From: Roseinatronobacter monicus
Lineage (GTDB): Bacteria; Pseudomonadota; Alphaproteobacteria; Rhodobacterales; Rhodobacteraceae
NCBI RefSeq assembly: GCF_006716865.1
Contig: NZ_VFPT01000003.1
Location: 90,657 to 154,656 of the forward strand
DNA: 64,000 nt
Direction: 5' to 3'
The notes below the pieces were generated by a model that saw only the letters and a program-made list of their open reading frames with translations, made no database searches and had not been told where the DNA came from. Every line of letters starts with the position of its first letter. Position 1 is the stretch's first letter. Positions 26,374 to 35,887 of the stretch are shown piece after piece. A program made the translations under genes and the position numbers.

Positions 26374-26667
26374 ATGCCCGCCAAAACGTCGATGGTCCAT
26401 ATCCGGGTTGACGACAAGCTCAAGCAGGACGCAACAGAGGCACTGGCCGGCGTCGGGCTGACCTTGTCCGATGCTGTTCGCATTCTGCTGACACGGGTGA
26501 GTGCAGAAGGTGGTCTGCCCGCTGGCCTTGCCAGCGATCCAGATGCCTATGACGCATGGTTCCGCGCCAAGGTGCAAGACGCGCTTGCCGACGCGCGCCA
26601 AACAACACCACATCGACAAGCGATGGCAGAAACACGCGCACGATTAAAGCGACAACCCAGTGCTTGA
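26374..26667 (+). CDS. RelB/DinJ-like antitoxin
   Basis: From ATG 26374 the protein is MPAKTSMVHIRVDDKLKQDA then TEALAGVGLTLSDAVRILLT, a ribbon-helix-helix DNA-binding motif as in RelB/DinJ antitoxins, followed by a toxin-binding tail. The upstream ATG at 26356 is less likely. The stop overlaps the GTG of the ParE/RelE-type toxin by 8 bases. Confidence 0.85.
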   Translation: MPAKTSMVHIRVDDKLKQDATEALAGVGLTLSDAVRILLTRVSAEGGLPAGLASDPDAYDAWFRAKVQDALADARQTTPHRQAMAETRARLKRQPSA

Positions 26668-26935
26668 TATCGACTGGAAGGCACCCGCGCTGGCCGACCT
26701 ATCAACCATCCTCGACTATGTTGCCGATGCCAATCCCACAGCAGCAATTGCGTTGCTGGACGAAATCGAAGCCAAGGTCGAACAACTTGCGGAACATCCG
26801 AAGCTCTGCAGGCCGGGCAGAGTAGCGGGCACTCGGGAACTGATTGTTCGGCCCAACTACCTTGTTGTCTACGCGGAAACCGCCAGCACGATCACAGTTC
26901 TGCGCGTACTTCATGCTGCGCAGATGTGGCCTTAA
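26660..26935 (+). CDS. RelE/ParE-family toxin
   Basis: A GTG start overlapping the antitoxin gene opens a 91-residue RelE/ParE-fold protein: DIDWKAPALADLSTILDYVA, KVEQLAEHPKLCRPGRVAGT then RELIVRPNYLVVYAETASTI and TVLRVLHAAQMWP. The basic C-terminal part with R-x-L-I-V-x-x-N-Y-x-V-x-Y and the terminal LRVLHA are hallmarks. It would be a ribosome-dependent RNase or a gyrase poison, which sequence alone cannot decide. It ends six bases before the opposing Mrr-like gene. Confidence 0.87.
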   Translation: MLDIDWKAPALADLSTILDYVADANPTAAIALLDEIEAKVEQLAEHPKLCRPGRVAGTRELIVRPNYLVVYAETASTITVLRVLHAAQMWP

Positions 26936-26941
26936 TTGGAG

Positions 26942-27973
26942 TTACCCCGTCGAGAGGTCAGGGACATATATCTGCTTCAAAGGAATCAGCGAGCGGTAGC
27001 GCGGAGACAGCTTGTTGTAATTTTCCAGCAGCATTTCAACGAACTGCTCCCCGTCAATCAAGCGCAGCTTCGCTCGGTTCCGTTCCAACTCAATCGCGCC
27101 GCGCGCATATGAGCCGAGATTGACATAGAGGCCATATTCGCCCTCGCCGAGCGTTCCGAGAAGCTGATCAACCTCGGGCCGGGGCGTCTGCTCCGTCTTG
27201 CGTTTGCATTGCACCTTGACGATGGGTGGCTGAAATCCGAGCGCGTCCATATGCGCGATAACATCGACGCCGCCGTCGCCAGACTTGGCCGTGACGCGGG
27301 TAGTGTAGCCCATGCATTCGAGGACATGGGCGACGAAGTGCTCGAATTCGTGCCCGGTCATCCCGGTCATAATGCGCCTGATCACAAAATCTGATGTGGT
27401 GCCTTCGGCCTGCTGCGCAACTGCCTGCGTTGCCGTGTCATCGTCGGCGGTTTCATCGGTAGCCTCTGCTGTCGTGGCTGGATCAGGCGCGTCGCCCGGC
27501 GCGGCCAGCTTGGCCAGAAACTCGACGGCATGGGAGCGCACCCGAAAGATAGTGACTGCCGAGCCGATCTCATTAAGCGCGCTCTGGCTAAACTCGGTGC
27601 GCGGAAAATGGCCAAGCCATTCGACTGCGCGCCGGTTTGGGTATTCGTCAGGATCATCGGCCAGATAGCTCGCCTCGCCAGTGAAGCGCCCGATATTGAT
27701 CATCCTGTCATGCTTCGAGGGGTAGACCACCACATCACCCGCGCGCATCTCGTGCACAAAGCGATAGAGCGTCCCGGCGTTCACCGGCACAGCCCCCTCT
27801 TTCAGATCAGGCAAGTGCAAGCGCAGGGCGGTCTTGAACGCTTCCCTGTCGGCGGGGATCGTGCGCAGATCACCGAGTGCCCGCCAGCCGATGGCGACAT
27901 AGTTTCCTTCAATCGGGCGGTCACCCACATGGCCGCCCATATGCAAGCCCCAGACAGCAGCATTTTCCATCAT
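26942..27973 (-). CDS. Mrr-like restriction endonuclease with N-terminal EVE-like domain
   Basis: The 343-residue protein ends in an Mrr_cat nuclease: GHEFEHFVAHVLECMGYTTR, then GDGGVDVIA and IVKVQCKRK give the D...Q-x-K catalytic pattern. The N-terminal ~150 residues (GNYVAIGWRALGDLRTIPAD, MRAGDVVVYPSKHDRMINIG, RRAVEWLGHFPRTEFSQSA) resemble the EVE/PUA-like modules that read modified bases. An acidic linker follows. It may act as a modification-dependent nuclease. Its start overlaps the DUF5677-like gene by 4 bases, and it is the last gene of a restriction operon whose first gene is broken by two IS elements. Confidence 0.82.
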   Translation of the reverse strand: MMENAAVWGLHMGGHVGDRPIEGNYVAIGWRALGDLRTIPADREAFKTALRLHLPDLKEGAVPVNAGTLYRFVHEMRAGDVVVYPSKHDRMINIGRFTGEASYLADDPDEYPNRRAVEWLGHFPRTEFSQSALNEIGSAVTIFRVRSHAVEFLAKLAAPGDAPDPATTAEATDETADDDTATQAVAQQAEGTTSDFVIRRIMTGMTGHEFEHFVAHVLECMGYTTRVTAKSGDGGVDVIAHMDALGFQPPIVKVQCKRKTEQTPRPEVDQLLGTLGEGEYGLYVNLGSYARGAIELERNRAKLRLIDGEQFVEMLLENYNKLSPRYRSLIPLKQIYVPDLSTG

Positions 27974-29070
27974 TGTTCTGGGTTTCCTTTTTCAGACGTC
28001 ATTGTTCCCGCGCCACTTTGTGCGCGATGCTTTTCAAGGCTTTCTTTTTCCGCACGAACGGCGGCTTCACCAATATCCGATGCAAGCGTTTGGATGATTT
28101 TAACGTAGATCAAGCGGTCTAAATTTGGGTCGCCATGCAGGAGAAACGCTGCGGTCATTTGGGACAATGATACGGCGGTCATGTGCAATGGGTCGATAAA
28201 ACCGGAGTTACTCGGCCCAATCTGAAACACTACCTCTTCGGCCTCGACCATCCCGAGAAGCGCTCCGGGATGGCGAAAGCAAGAATGCACATGCTGTGAC
28301 GCCCACTTGTAGCGAGGCCGCCAATGATCCAAGCCAATGTTTCGCTCAATGTCGATGAATTTAATCCGATCATGTGCAAACACACTTGATGCCCAGTCCC
28401 ACTCGCCGTTCAAGCGGCGACCGATATGGACCTCGGCTTTATCTCGCATCGCCTCGATCTCCGCGAACGCCTCGTCAGTGAATGGCTGCATGTTCGCGCG
28501 TTCGGCAACCGAGTTGAGAGCGACGGCGGCCTTGTGATTTTCAAACCATATAGATGACCGGTAATCCCGTGCGACCTCATGGCCGTGTTTTGCAATGAAC
28601 ATCGCGGTAACGACCGTCTCATGAAGAGAGCGCCAACGCGCCAAAGCCCCGTCAGCAAAGCCGCCTTCCAGAAGGCACATTATTTCGCTTGTGATCAGCA
28701 GCGCCTTCGGGTGCAGATGCGCCAAAGTGTCAAACACCAAAGGATCGGAACCGTTCGGCCCCTCGTGTGCATGTGCCTCGCCTATTTCCTGCGCCGTGAT
28801 CCAGAGCATCCGCAGCAAATCCATCGGTTCGCGCCACCGATCATAGCAGCGTGCTCTGAAGCTGTCATCGTCTGCACGCATTGCCGCGAGGTGATCCGGT
28901 GCGCTCGCCTTGAAATCTGCGAGCAGTTCCTCCTGACCCAAAGAAAAGCATCTTTCAATGAGTGCCGCTACCTCATCTTCTGAAAAGCAATGCTCATTCG
29001 CAGCCTTCTCGATTTCCGTGAGGAGCGTTTTGTCGAGCATTTGTAATAGTGGTGTTTTCTTCGTCGCCAA
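27970..29070 (-). CDS. DUF5677-like protein in restriction operon
   Basis: The 366-residue, mostly helical, soluble protein has segments WREPMDLLRMLWITAQEIGE, ALARWRSLHETVVTAMFIAK and HVHSCFRHPGALLGMVEAEE, which I associate with DUF5677. No catalytic motif is known to me. It lies 32 bases after the MmeI-like gene and overlaps the Mrr-like gene by 4 bases, so it was probably cotranscribed with both. An accessory or abortive-infection role in the restriction island is inference. Confidence 0.65.
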   Translation of the reverse strand: MATKKTPLLQMLDKTLLTEIEKAANEHCFSEDEVAALIERCFSLGQEELLADFKASAPDHLAAMRADDDSFRARCYDRWREPMDLLRMLWITAQEIGEAHAHEGPNGSDPLVFDTLAHLHPKALLITSEIMCLLEGGFADGALARWRSLHETVVTAMFIAKHGHEVARDYRSSIWFENHKAAVALNSVAERANMQPFTDEAFAEIEAMRDKAEVHIGRRLNGEWDWASSVFAHDRIKFIDIERNIGLDHWRPRYKWASQHVHSCFRHPGALLGMVEAEEVVFQIGPSNSGFIDPLHMTAVSLSQMTAAFLLHGDPNLDRLIYVKIIQTLASDIGEAAVRAEKESLEKHRAQSGAGTMTSEKGNPEQ

Positions 29071-29102
29071 TCATTGCTCCCTTTTGGTTTCAGAATTTTG
29101 CG

Positions 29103-30189
29103 TCAGTTGCCTATCCCCGCCCGCTCCTGATTGAGCCGGAATAGGCGCGCGAGGATTTCGTCGTCGCTCAGGCCGCCTGCGCGCCAGTCGTCGCCCCAGC
29201 CATAGGCCTCGGCGACGGCCTCATCGAGGGCGCGGTGCGCGTGGTCGAGCCATGTGGGTCGGGCGTTGTAGAGGTTGGTCAGGGTGCGCTTCTTGAGTTC
29301 CTTCTCTGCGGCCTCGTCCTTGGGGAGGATGCGGTCAGGATAGCCGGGGACGACCTCGGAGACGCGCTCGACCAGATCAGCGGGGTTGAGCCAGTTCTCG
29401 CGCAGCTCGTTCAGGCGGGCGGCGGCGGCGGCGATTTTCTGGGCGTGCGGATCGTCGGCATAATCGGCGGCGGGAATGTTCGGTGTCAGCCCCTCGGGGA
29501 AGGGGAAGGTCTCGAAGCAGTCCCCTGGCGTATAAACTGGATCGTTGCCAACGCCATGATATTGGCAAGTTGAAAGGGTCCAGAGTTCGTGGAAAGTAGA
29601 AGATAACATACCAAATATAACATCGGAATCCGAATCAATTAAGATTAGGCGCGTATCAGGCAAAGTTGCGGTCTCGATGAAACGAAAGACGCGGTGTTTG
29701 GTTACTAGGCCAGTAGCCAAGATACGCCTCCGGCTTGAAAGCAATTCTCGCGCTTGCTCACCTGATCTACGGAAAACCCACCAGTTCCTAATTTGCCTTG
29801 GATCACGGTTCCCCGACCTAGATAAGGCAAGCCTTTCCTCAACGTGTGCAAAAGGCGTTTCATATAGCGCTGCATCCTCGATAGAAAGCCCATGGAAATC
29901 AATTATCCAAGTATCCTTGCCACGGCCGACTATGTCTGAAACTGTAGAATATCGTTTCACTACATCGCTGTTCGGCTTTCCGTGCGGATTCATGGACGAC
30001 CCAAGCATCACTTCTGCTTCGCACCGTGAAATGTCGAAAGGACCGCCCTTTTCTAATCCACGAACTGCGCGCTTCTTATTATTATCAAGAGCAGATTTCT
30101 GACTTAAATCGATTGAGAGCGACTTAAGATCATCTGAGATTTGAGTGACGGTTCTACCATCAAGATACAGAGCGTTGTCCCAGTGGGTG
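29103..30189 (-). pseudogene. MmeI-like type IIG restriction-modification gene, C-terminal piece
   Basis: This is the third part of a gene split by two IS elements. It runs in frame from the right edge of the ISAs1 target duplication (codon starting at 30179) to TGA 29103: DNALYLDGRTVTQISDDLKS, VMLGSSMNPHGKPNSDVVKR and FHELWTLSTCQYHGVGNDPV, then FETFPFPEGLTPNIP, the target-recognition and C-terminal region of MmeI-like enzymes. The piece has no stop or frameshift of its own. On its own it lacks the nuclease and methyltransferase motifs and cannot work. Confidence 0.85.
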
Positions 30190-31407
30190 CAGGAGAATCG
30201 CTTTTGGACATGACTGCGTCATTGAGTGGGTTGCGCTTGTTGACGTGATGGATTCTGGATGGTGGCGTCATCATTTTGGAGCCTCCGGTCATGCAGATTT
30301 TCCTCGACGCCTTTGGCAATATTCCCGACCCGCGGGCCAGCAATGCCCGTCATGACCTTGGCGAGTTGCTTGTGATTGCGTTTGTTTCAGTGCTCTGCGG
30401 CTCCAGTTCCTGCGCGGAGATGGCAGAGTTCGGGCGTGCAAAAGAGAACGTTTTCAGAGACTTCCTGAAGCTCAAGCACGCCATACCCTCGCATGACACG
30501 TTTTCAGATGTGTTCGCGATGATCGACCCCAAGGCGCTGGATGCGGCCTTCGGCAAGGTGTTGGCCGAGGTCGCGGCACTGTTGCAAGACGGTGATGTGA
30601 TCGCCATCGACGGCAAGGCATTGCGCGGCGCCCGGGGCAAAAGCGAGAGTGCGAAAACGCGGATGATGGTCTCAGCCTACGCCTCACGCCTGCGCCTGAC
30701 GCTGGCCACGGTGCCCGCTGATCGGGGCGCGGAGTTGGAGGCCGCCATCGAAGCCCTCGGACTGATCGCGCTGAAGGGCAAGGTGGTGACGGGCGATGCG
30801 CTCCATTGCAACCGCCGCACCGTGGCCGCAATCAACGCCCAAGGTGGCGATTGGTGCCTGGCGCTCAAGGGTAATCAGGAGTCACTCTTGTCGGATGCGC
30901 GGGGCTGCTTTTCTGAGCCGCCCGAAGGTCACCCAGAAGCTATCACGGATGAGATGAACCATGGTCGCCGGGAGATCCGAAAGGCTGTCGTAGTATCAGC
31001 CAAGTCATTGGCAGAACATCATGAATTCCCTGGCCTCAAGGGCTTCGGTCGCATCGAGGCTACCCGCGAAGTAGACGGCAAGGTGACCTCAGAGACGCGC
31101 TTCTTCGCCCTGTCCTGGCTGCCCACGCCCGAGGTTTTGCTAGCCACGGTCCGCGCCCACTGGGCCATCGAGAACGCCCTACATTGGCAACTCGACGTGT
31201 CGTTTCGCGAGGATGACGCGCGTAACCGCAAGGACAATGGGCCAGCCAACATCGCCGTGCTCCGACGCCGCGCCCTTGACGTTGTCCGCCGCGATACATC
31301 CAAAACGTCGCTGTCCCTCAAACTCAAACGAGCAGGCTGGGATGAAGCCTTCCTGCGCAAACTTCTCACAAATATCTCAACGGCTTAGGCCAAAAGCGAT
31401 TGCCCTG
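30190..31407 (+). mobile_element. ISAs1-family insertion sequence (1218 bp) with 10-bp target duplication
   Basis: Ends are imperfect inverted repeats: CAGGAGAATCGCTTTTGG at the left and CCAAAAGCGATTGCCCTG at the right (16 of 18 matching). It is flanked by exact copies of CCAGTGGGTG at 30180-30189 and 31408-31417. The element contains one transposase gene. It sits inside the MmeI-like gene, and its removal with one target copy restores the frame, so the insertion is recent in evolutionary terms. Confidence 0.93.
30291..31388 (+). CDS. ISAs1-family transposase
   Basis: From ATG 30291 the 365-residue protein has the ISAs1 layout: an N-terminal DDE_Tnp_1-associated domain (FLDAFGNIPDPRASNARHDL, SVLCGSSSCAEMAEFGRAKE) and a DDE core with GDVIAIDGKALRGARGKSES (first Asp), LKGKVVTGDALHCNRRTVAA (second Asp) and RAHWAIENALHWQLDVSFRE (the YREK-like region with Glu). 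All catalytic residues are present, so the element is probably active. Confidence 0.93.
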   Translation: MQIFLDAFGNIPDPRASNARHDLGELLVIAFVSVLCGSSSCAEMAEFGRAKENVFRDFLKLKHAIPSHDTFSDVFAMIDPKALDAAFGKVLAEVAALLQDGDVIAIDGKALRGARGKSESAKTRMMVSAYASRLRLTLATVPADRGAELEAAIEALGLIALKGKVVTGDALHCNRRTVAAINAQGGDWCLALKGNQESLLSDARGCFSEPPEGHPEAITDEMNHGRREIRKAVVVSAKSLAEHHEFPGLKGFGRIEATREVDGKVTSETRFFALSWLPTPEVLLATVRAHWAIENALHWQLDVSFREDDARNRKDNGPANIAVLRRRALDVVRRDTSKTSLSLKLKRAGWDEAFLRKLLTNISTA

Positions 31408-31903
31408 CCAGTGGGTGGAGCAAACGACTATAGAAACCCTGATATCTGCTCCATCGACTACCCATGGCTCATCGCTCCACGCCACTCGAATGGGCGCTCT
31501 GGAATAAAGCTGTTTAGCTAGCGCAACATTTGCAGGGCTGCGAATCATATTTGTTGCAACAAAACCAACTCTCTGCGTTCCACGGACAACAGCGCGAGCC
31601 GCTTGATAGAACCAATACGTCACTAGGTTAACTGCGGGTGCGTCGTCCGGAAGGATTGCTCGAAGCGCTTGAGTGTATTCTTCGCCGAGTCGGTCCAACA
31701 TCCACTTGGCCCCGAGGAAGGGCGGGTTACCAACAATTGCGTCCGCAACTGGCCACTCGGCCAGCGTGCCGTCCGGGTTCAGCAGGGCGTCGCGGTTCTG
31801 GATACTGCCCAACTTGCGCAGGATCGGGTTCTTCGCTGCCTCGAATCCGTTGCGGCGCATCCACTGAATTTCACCAATCCAGACCGACACGCGGGCCAGT
31901 TCG
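31408..31903 (-). pseudogene. MmeI-like type IIG restriction-modification gene, middle piece
   Basis: This part lies between the IS21 and ISAs1 elements. It reads ELARVSVWIGEIQWMRRNGF, then methyltransferase motif IV in ADAIVGNPPFLGAKWMLDRL, and DGADIRVSIVVCSTHWQG before entering ISAs1. The NPPF motif marks an adenine-N6 methyltransferase. Frame is continuous with the pieces on each side when each IS and one target copy are removed. Confidence 0.88.
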
Positions 31904-32068
31904 TGCGTATTCCGGGGTCATCCGGCCAGTGATTCCGAAAGTATCCGGCCACCCATTCCGATTTTATCCGGCCACTGATTCCGGAGCATCCGGCCACCCT
32001 GTGATGTGATGCTGCGAGGCAATCTGTAACTGGCTACCGTCTGGCTTTTTAGTCTGGAAGGAAGCCCG

Positions 32069-33598
32069 ATGAAGAGATTGCCAATGCGGAAGATACGAGA
32101 TGTTTTGCGGCTATCAGCCGAGGGTCTTTCGACCCGTAAAATTGGTGTCAGCCTGACGATTGGGCGGACAACGGTTAAGGCCTATCTGGATCGCGCTGCC
32201 GAGGTTGATCTGAGCTGGCCGCTACCACCAGAGATGTCTGACACCGACCTTGAGCGCCTGATTTACCCACGCACGGCGCGTGATATTGCGAACCGCGCGA
32301 CCGAGCCTAACTGGCCCTGCATTCACCGCGAGTTGCGCCGCAAGGGCGTGACGTTGATGCTGTTGTGGGAAGAATATCGCGCTGATCATCCTGATGGGTA
32401 TGGATACTCCCGGTTTTGCGAACTTTACACACGCTGGGAAGGCAAGCTGTCGCCGGTGATGCGACAGCGCCATCCTGCAGGTGAGCGCCTGTTCGTCGAT
32501 TATGCCGGCCATACGATCGATGTGATTGACCCCGAGACCGGGGAGGTGCGCACGGCACAGGTGTTTGTCGCTGTTCTGGGGGCATCGAACTATACATTTG
32601 TCGAGGCGACCTGGACGCAATCCCTACCGGATTGGATCGCAAGCCATGTCCGCGCTTTGGATTTCTTCGGTGGTGTGACCGCCCAGATCGTCTCGGACAA
32701 TTTGAAGGCAGGGGTCACCAAGGCGTGCTTTTACGACCCCGTAATCAACCGGACTTACGCAGATATGGCCGCGCATTACGACACGGCCGTTGTCCCGGCG
32801 AGGCCATATAAGCCCAAAGATAAGGCGAAGGCAGAGGGTGGGGTATTGCTGGCTGAACGCTGGATACTGGCACGGCTGCGCAACCGCCAGTTCTTCAGCC
32901 TTGCTGAGTTGAACGCGGCCATCAAGCCGTTGCTTGACAGGCTCAACGACAAGGTCTCTCGCCATCTGGGTGCCAGCCGCAGACAGCTTTTTGAACAGCT
33001 GGACAAACCCGCCCTGAAGTCGCTGCCGGTAGCATCGTATGTTTATGCTGAATGGAAGAAGTGCCGCGCCGGGTTCGATTACCACGTCGCGATCGACAAG
33101 CATTATTACTCCGTGCCCTATCAGCTGCTGAAGAAAGAGCTGTGGGCGCGGATCACAGGCCGCACCATCGAAGTCTTCCATCTCGGGCAGCGTGTCGCCT
33201 CTCATGTCAGGACGTCCAGCAACGGGAAGCACTCTACGCTGCGCGATCACATGCCAGCGCACCACCAATTCCGCGATGACTGGACGCCAGAGCGTATCAA
33301 AGCACGTGCGGCTCGCGTTGGGCCAAACGTGGCCATCTTCGTTGAGGTCGTGATGCGCGAGCGCAAGCACCCGGAACAGGGCTATCGCACCTGCCTTGGG
33401 GTGATCCGGCTGGCCGACAAGTTTGGCCGCGACCGACTTGATGCGGCCTGTCGCCGTGCGCTCGAAATCAACGCCAGATCCTATTCGTCACTCCTGTCCA
33501 TTCTCAAGAATGGGCTTGAGAGCAGGCCCCGCACCCGCGCCACGGACGAGCCTGCCATCACCCACCCCAATATCCGTGGCGCCGATTACTTCCATTGA
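32069..33598 (+). CDS. istA: IS21-family transposase IstA
   Basis: The 509-residue protein has an N-terminal HTH (LRLSAEGLSTRKIGVSLTIG), the integrase core with ERLFVDYAGHTIDVIDPETG (first Asp), then VTAQIVSDNLKAGVTKACFY (second Asp) and YKPKDKAKAEGGVLLAERWI (Glu region), and a C-terminal beta domain with YYSVPYQLLKKELWARIT. A GGAAGG ribosome site precedes the ATG. It catalyses transposition together with IstB, whose gene starts 10 bases after its stop. Confidence 0.95.
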   Translation: MKRLPMRKIRDVLRLSAEGLSTRKIGVSLTIGRTTVKAYLDRAAEVDLSWPLPPEMSDTDLERLIYPRTARDIANRATEPNWPCIHRELRRKGVTLMLLWEEYRADHPDGYGYSRFCELYTRWEGKLSPVMRQRHPAGERLFVDYAGHTIDVIDPETGEVRTAQVFVAVLGASNYTFVEATWTQSLPDWIASHVRALDFFGGVTAQIVSDNLKAGVTKACFYDPVINRTYADMAAHYDTAVVPARPYKPKDKAKAEGGVLLAERWILARLRNRQFFSLAELNAAIKPLLDRLNDKVSRHLGASRRQLFEQLDKPALKSLPVASYVYAEWKKCRAGFDYHVAIDKHYYSVPYQLLKKELWARITGRTIEVFHLGQRVASHVRTSSNGKHSTLRDHMPAHHQFRDDWTPERIKARAARVGPNVAIFVEVVMRERKHPEQGYRTCLGVIRLADKFGRDRLDAACRRALEINARSYSSLLSILKNGLESRPRTRATDEPAITHPNIRGADYFH

Positions 33599-33608
33599 AA
33601 GGAACACA

Positions 33609-34367
33609 ATGCTCGACCATCCAACCCTTCATCACCTTAAAGCCCTCAGGCTGGACGGCATGGCCGAAGCCTTTGCCGAACTGCAGATGCAAGATGCAAC
33701 TGCCGATCTCGGCCATGCTGAATGGCTTGGCTTGCTCGTTGACCGTGAGGTCGCAAGCCGAGAAACAAAGAGGTTTGAGGCTCGCATGCGGACTGCCAGG
33801 CTGCGCCATGTTGGCGCCAGCCCAGAAGATGTTGATTACCGCGCACGCCGTGGCCTCGACAAAGCGCTGTTCCAAAGCCTGCTCACAGGCAGATGGATCA
33901 CCGACAAGCGTAATCTGATCATCACGGGCCCCTGTGGCGTCGGCAAGACCTGGCTTGGCTGCGCACTGGCCCAGGCAGCCTGTCGTGACGGCGTGACTGT
34001 GGTCTACAAACGGATGCCGCGCCTCTTCGAGGAATTGGAGCTGTCCCATGGTGACGGACGCTTCCCCCGCTTGTTCCGCAGCATCACGAAGGCGCAATTG
34101 CTGATCTTGGACGACTGGGGACCGGACAGGCTGACATCACCGCAACGCCGCGATCTCATGGAGATCGTCGAAGAGCGTTACGGGCGCGGCTCAACGATGA
34201 TCACAAGCCAATTACCCATCAAAGCCTGGCATGACGTCATCGGCGAACCCACATTCGCCGATGCCATCCTCGATCGCATCGTTCACAACGCCTACCGTCT
34301 CGAACTCGAGGGCCAATCCATGCGCAAGACCATCACCAAAATGGGTGACGAAACCCCTCAGGACTGA
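33609..34367 (+). CDS. istB: IS21-family ATPase IstB
   Basis: ATG 33609 (preceded by AAAGGAA) opens the usual ~250-residue IstB: LGLLVDREVASRETKRFEAR, Walker A ITGPCGVGKTWLGCALAQAA and Walker B LLILDDWGPDRLTSPQRRD, then EERYGRGSTMITSQLPIKAW, the sensor region. IstB assists target capture by IstA. It is intact. Confidence 0.95.
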   Translation: MLDHPTLHHLKALRLDGMAEAFAELQMQDATADLGHAEWLGLLVDREVASRETKRFEARMRTARLRHVGASPEDVDYRARRGLDKALFQSLLTGRWITDKRNLIITGPCGVGKTWLGCALAQAACRDGVTVVYKRMPRLFEELELSHGDGRFPRLFRSITKAQLLILDDWGPDRLTSPQRRDLMEIVEERYGRGSTMITSQLPIKAWHDVIGEPTFADAILDRIVHNAYRLELEGQSMRKTITKMGDETPQD

Positions 34368-34474
34368 TAACCAAAACACGCTGCCTCACGGCAACGCGTC
34401 ACAGGTGGCCGGATACCCCGGAACAGGTGGCCGGATGTTGTCGGAATGGGTGGCCGGATCCGCCGGAATACGCA

Positions 34475-35765
34475 CCAGTTCGGCGGCGTAGGGGTTCAAT
34501 TCGATGCCCTTCACGGCCTCTGGCCCGACACGCGGCATTTCGCGTTGCAGGCCAAGGGCTTCAGCTTCGAGGTTCACGCGGTGTTCAGTATCCTTGAGCG
34601 CGAGCAGCGCAAGATAGAGGAAGTTGCCCGATCCGCAGGCCGGGTCCAGAACGCGAAACCCCGCCAGCCGGTCGAGGAAGCCCGAGAAGATCGCGCGCGC
34701 CTCTGCCTCTGCCTTGGTCGCTGTCGCCTTCGCCTTGGCCTTGCGGGCGCGGTCGAGTGCGGCCTCGATCTTGCCCTTCGCCTCGGCCCATTCCGCCATA
34801 AGCGGGTCCACGATCACCGGCCCGACGATCTGCATGATCTTGTCGCGGTCGGTGTAATGCGCGCCAAGCTGGCTGCGCTTGTCGGGGTCAAGCCCGCGCT
34901 CGAACAGGGTGCCGAGGATGGAGGGGTCGATTTCGGACCAGTCCAGCATCGAGGCGCGGATCAGGTCGTCCAAATCCTGCCAATCCAGCGGCAGGGCGGC
35001 GTCACTGTCGAACAGGCCGCCGTTGAACCATTCGACCTGCTCAAACCCGACCATGCCGCCCGACTGCATCGCGGCGAACAGGCTGCTGGCGAGCGCGGCG
35101 AAGCCTTCGGGCTTCTGCCGACCGGCCTTGATCATCCGCGCAAACATCTTGTCGGGCAGAAGGCCCACATCCTCGGCGAACATGCAAAAGATCAGCCGAT
35201 TGACGAAATGGGCGACCTCCTCGGCATCATGGCCGCGCAGGCGTAGGCGCAGCGCGAGGTTCGCGAAATGCGCGGCGGCGTCCTCGGTCAGGCTCTGGCG
35301 GGTCTTGCTCGGGCGGAGCTTCTCCGGGTCGGTGAAGGCCGCGCGCAGCAGATCGCGCTTCGATCCATCGGCCAGATCATCAAGCGAGAGGTCATAGACG
35401 CGCTGGACCGTGTTCGTCCAGTTGGTGTGAATGCGGATGCGGTCGGTGTCCGACGTGATCAGGAGCGGCGGGTTTTCGAGCGCGATGGCATATTGCAGAA
35501 GCTGCGCGAAGGCCCGGTCGAGGTCTTTCTTCGGCCCCTTGTACTCCCATGCGAAATGGCCCTTGCGCCAGACATCGGCCCAGCCTTCGCCGCCGCTCGT
35601 CTTGGATGCGCCTTTCTCGAAGGTGAACCATTCGCCCTTAGGATCGGCGGTGACAGGATCATCGATGCCCAGCAGGCGGCACAGGTCGTTGAAATGCGAC
35701 TGGCTCGCACTGCGTTCTTTAAGTTCAACGTGCCGCCATTTGGCGATGAATTCTTGGGGGGTCAT
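34475..35765 (-). pseudogene. MmeI-like type IIG restriction-modification gene, N-terminal piece
   Basis: The ATG at 35765 begins a type IIG enzyme that combines nuclease and methyltransferase. The nuclease is D-x9-E-Y-K in GWADVWRKGHFAWEYKGPKK, exactly the D-X9-EXK spacing known in MmeI. A helical linker follows, then the connector ILGTLFERGLDPDKRSQLGA and YTDRDKIMQIVGPVIVDPLM, and methyltransferase motif I FRVLDPACGSGNFLYLALL. At LNPYAAEL the gene runs into IS21. With both IS elements and one target copy each removed, all three pieces form one frame of about 951 codons, the size of this family. It was the first gene of the restriction operon. Confidence 0.9.
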
Positions 35766-35887
35766 TTTTGCCTGCTACAAATCAATGCCTTGAATAGACC
35801 ATCCCTGCGCGCCAAAAGCAAACTATTGGAACGAGGCGGTTTTGGGTGGGCCAGCGCGCGACGCGGCACGCACACTGGCGCACGGAT

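Larger units (their letters stand above)
31904..34474 (+). mobile_element. IS21-family insertion sequence (2571 bp) with 8-bp target duplication
   Basis: The element starts TGCGTATTCCGG and ends CCGGAATACGCA, perfect 12-bp terminal repeats with the TG...CA ends of IS21. Exact CCAGTTCG copies flank it at 31896-31903 and 34475-34482. Near each end, several copies of an ATCCGGCCA/TGGCCGGAT motif are repeated, as expected for IstA binding sites. It carries istA and istB and interrupts the MmeI-like gene. Confidence 0.95.
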
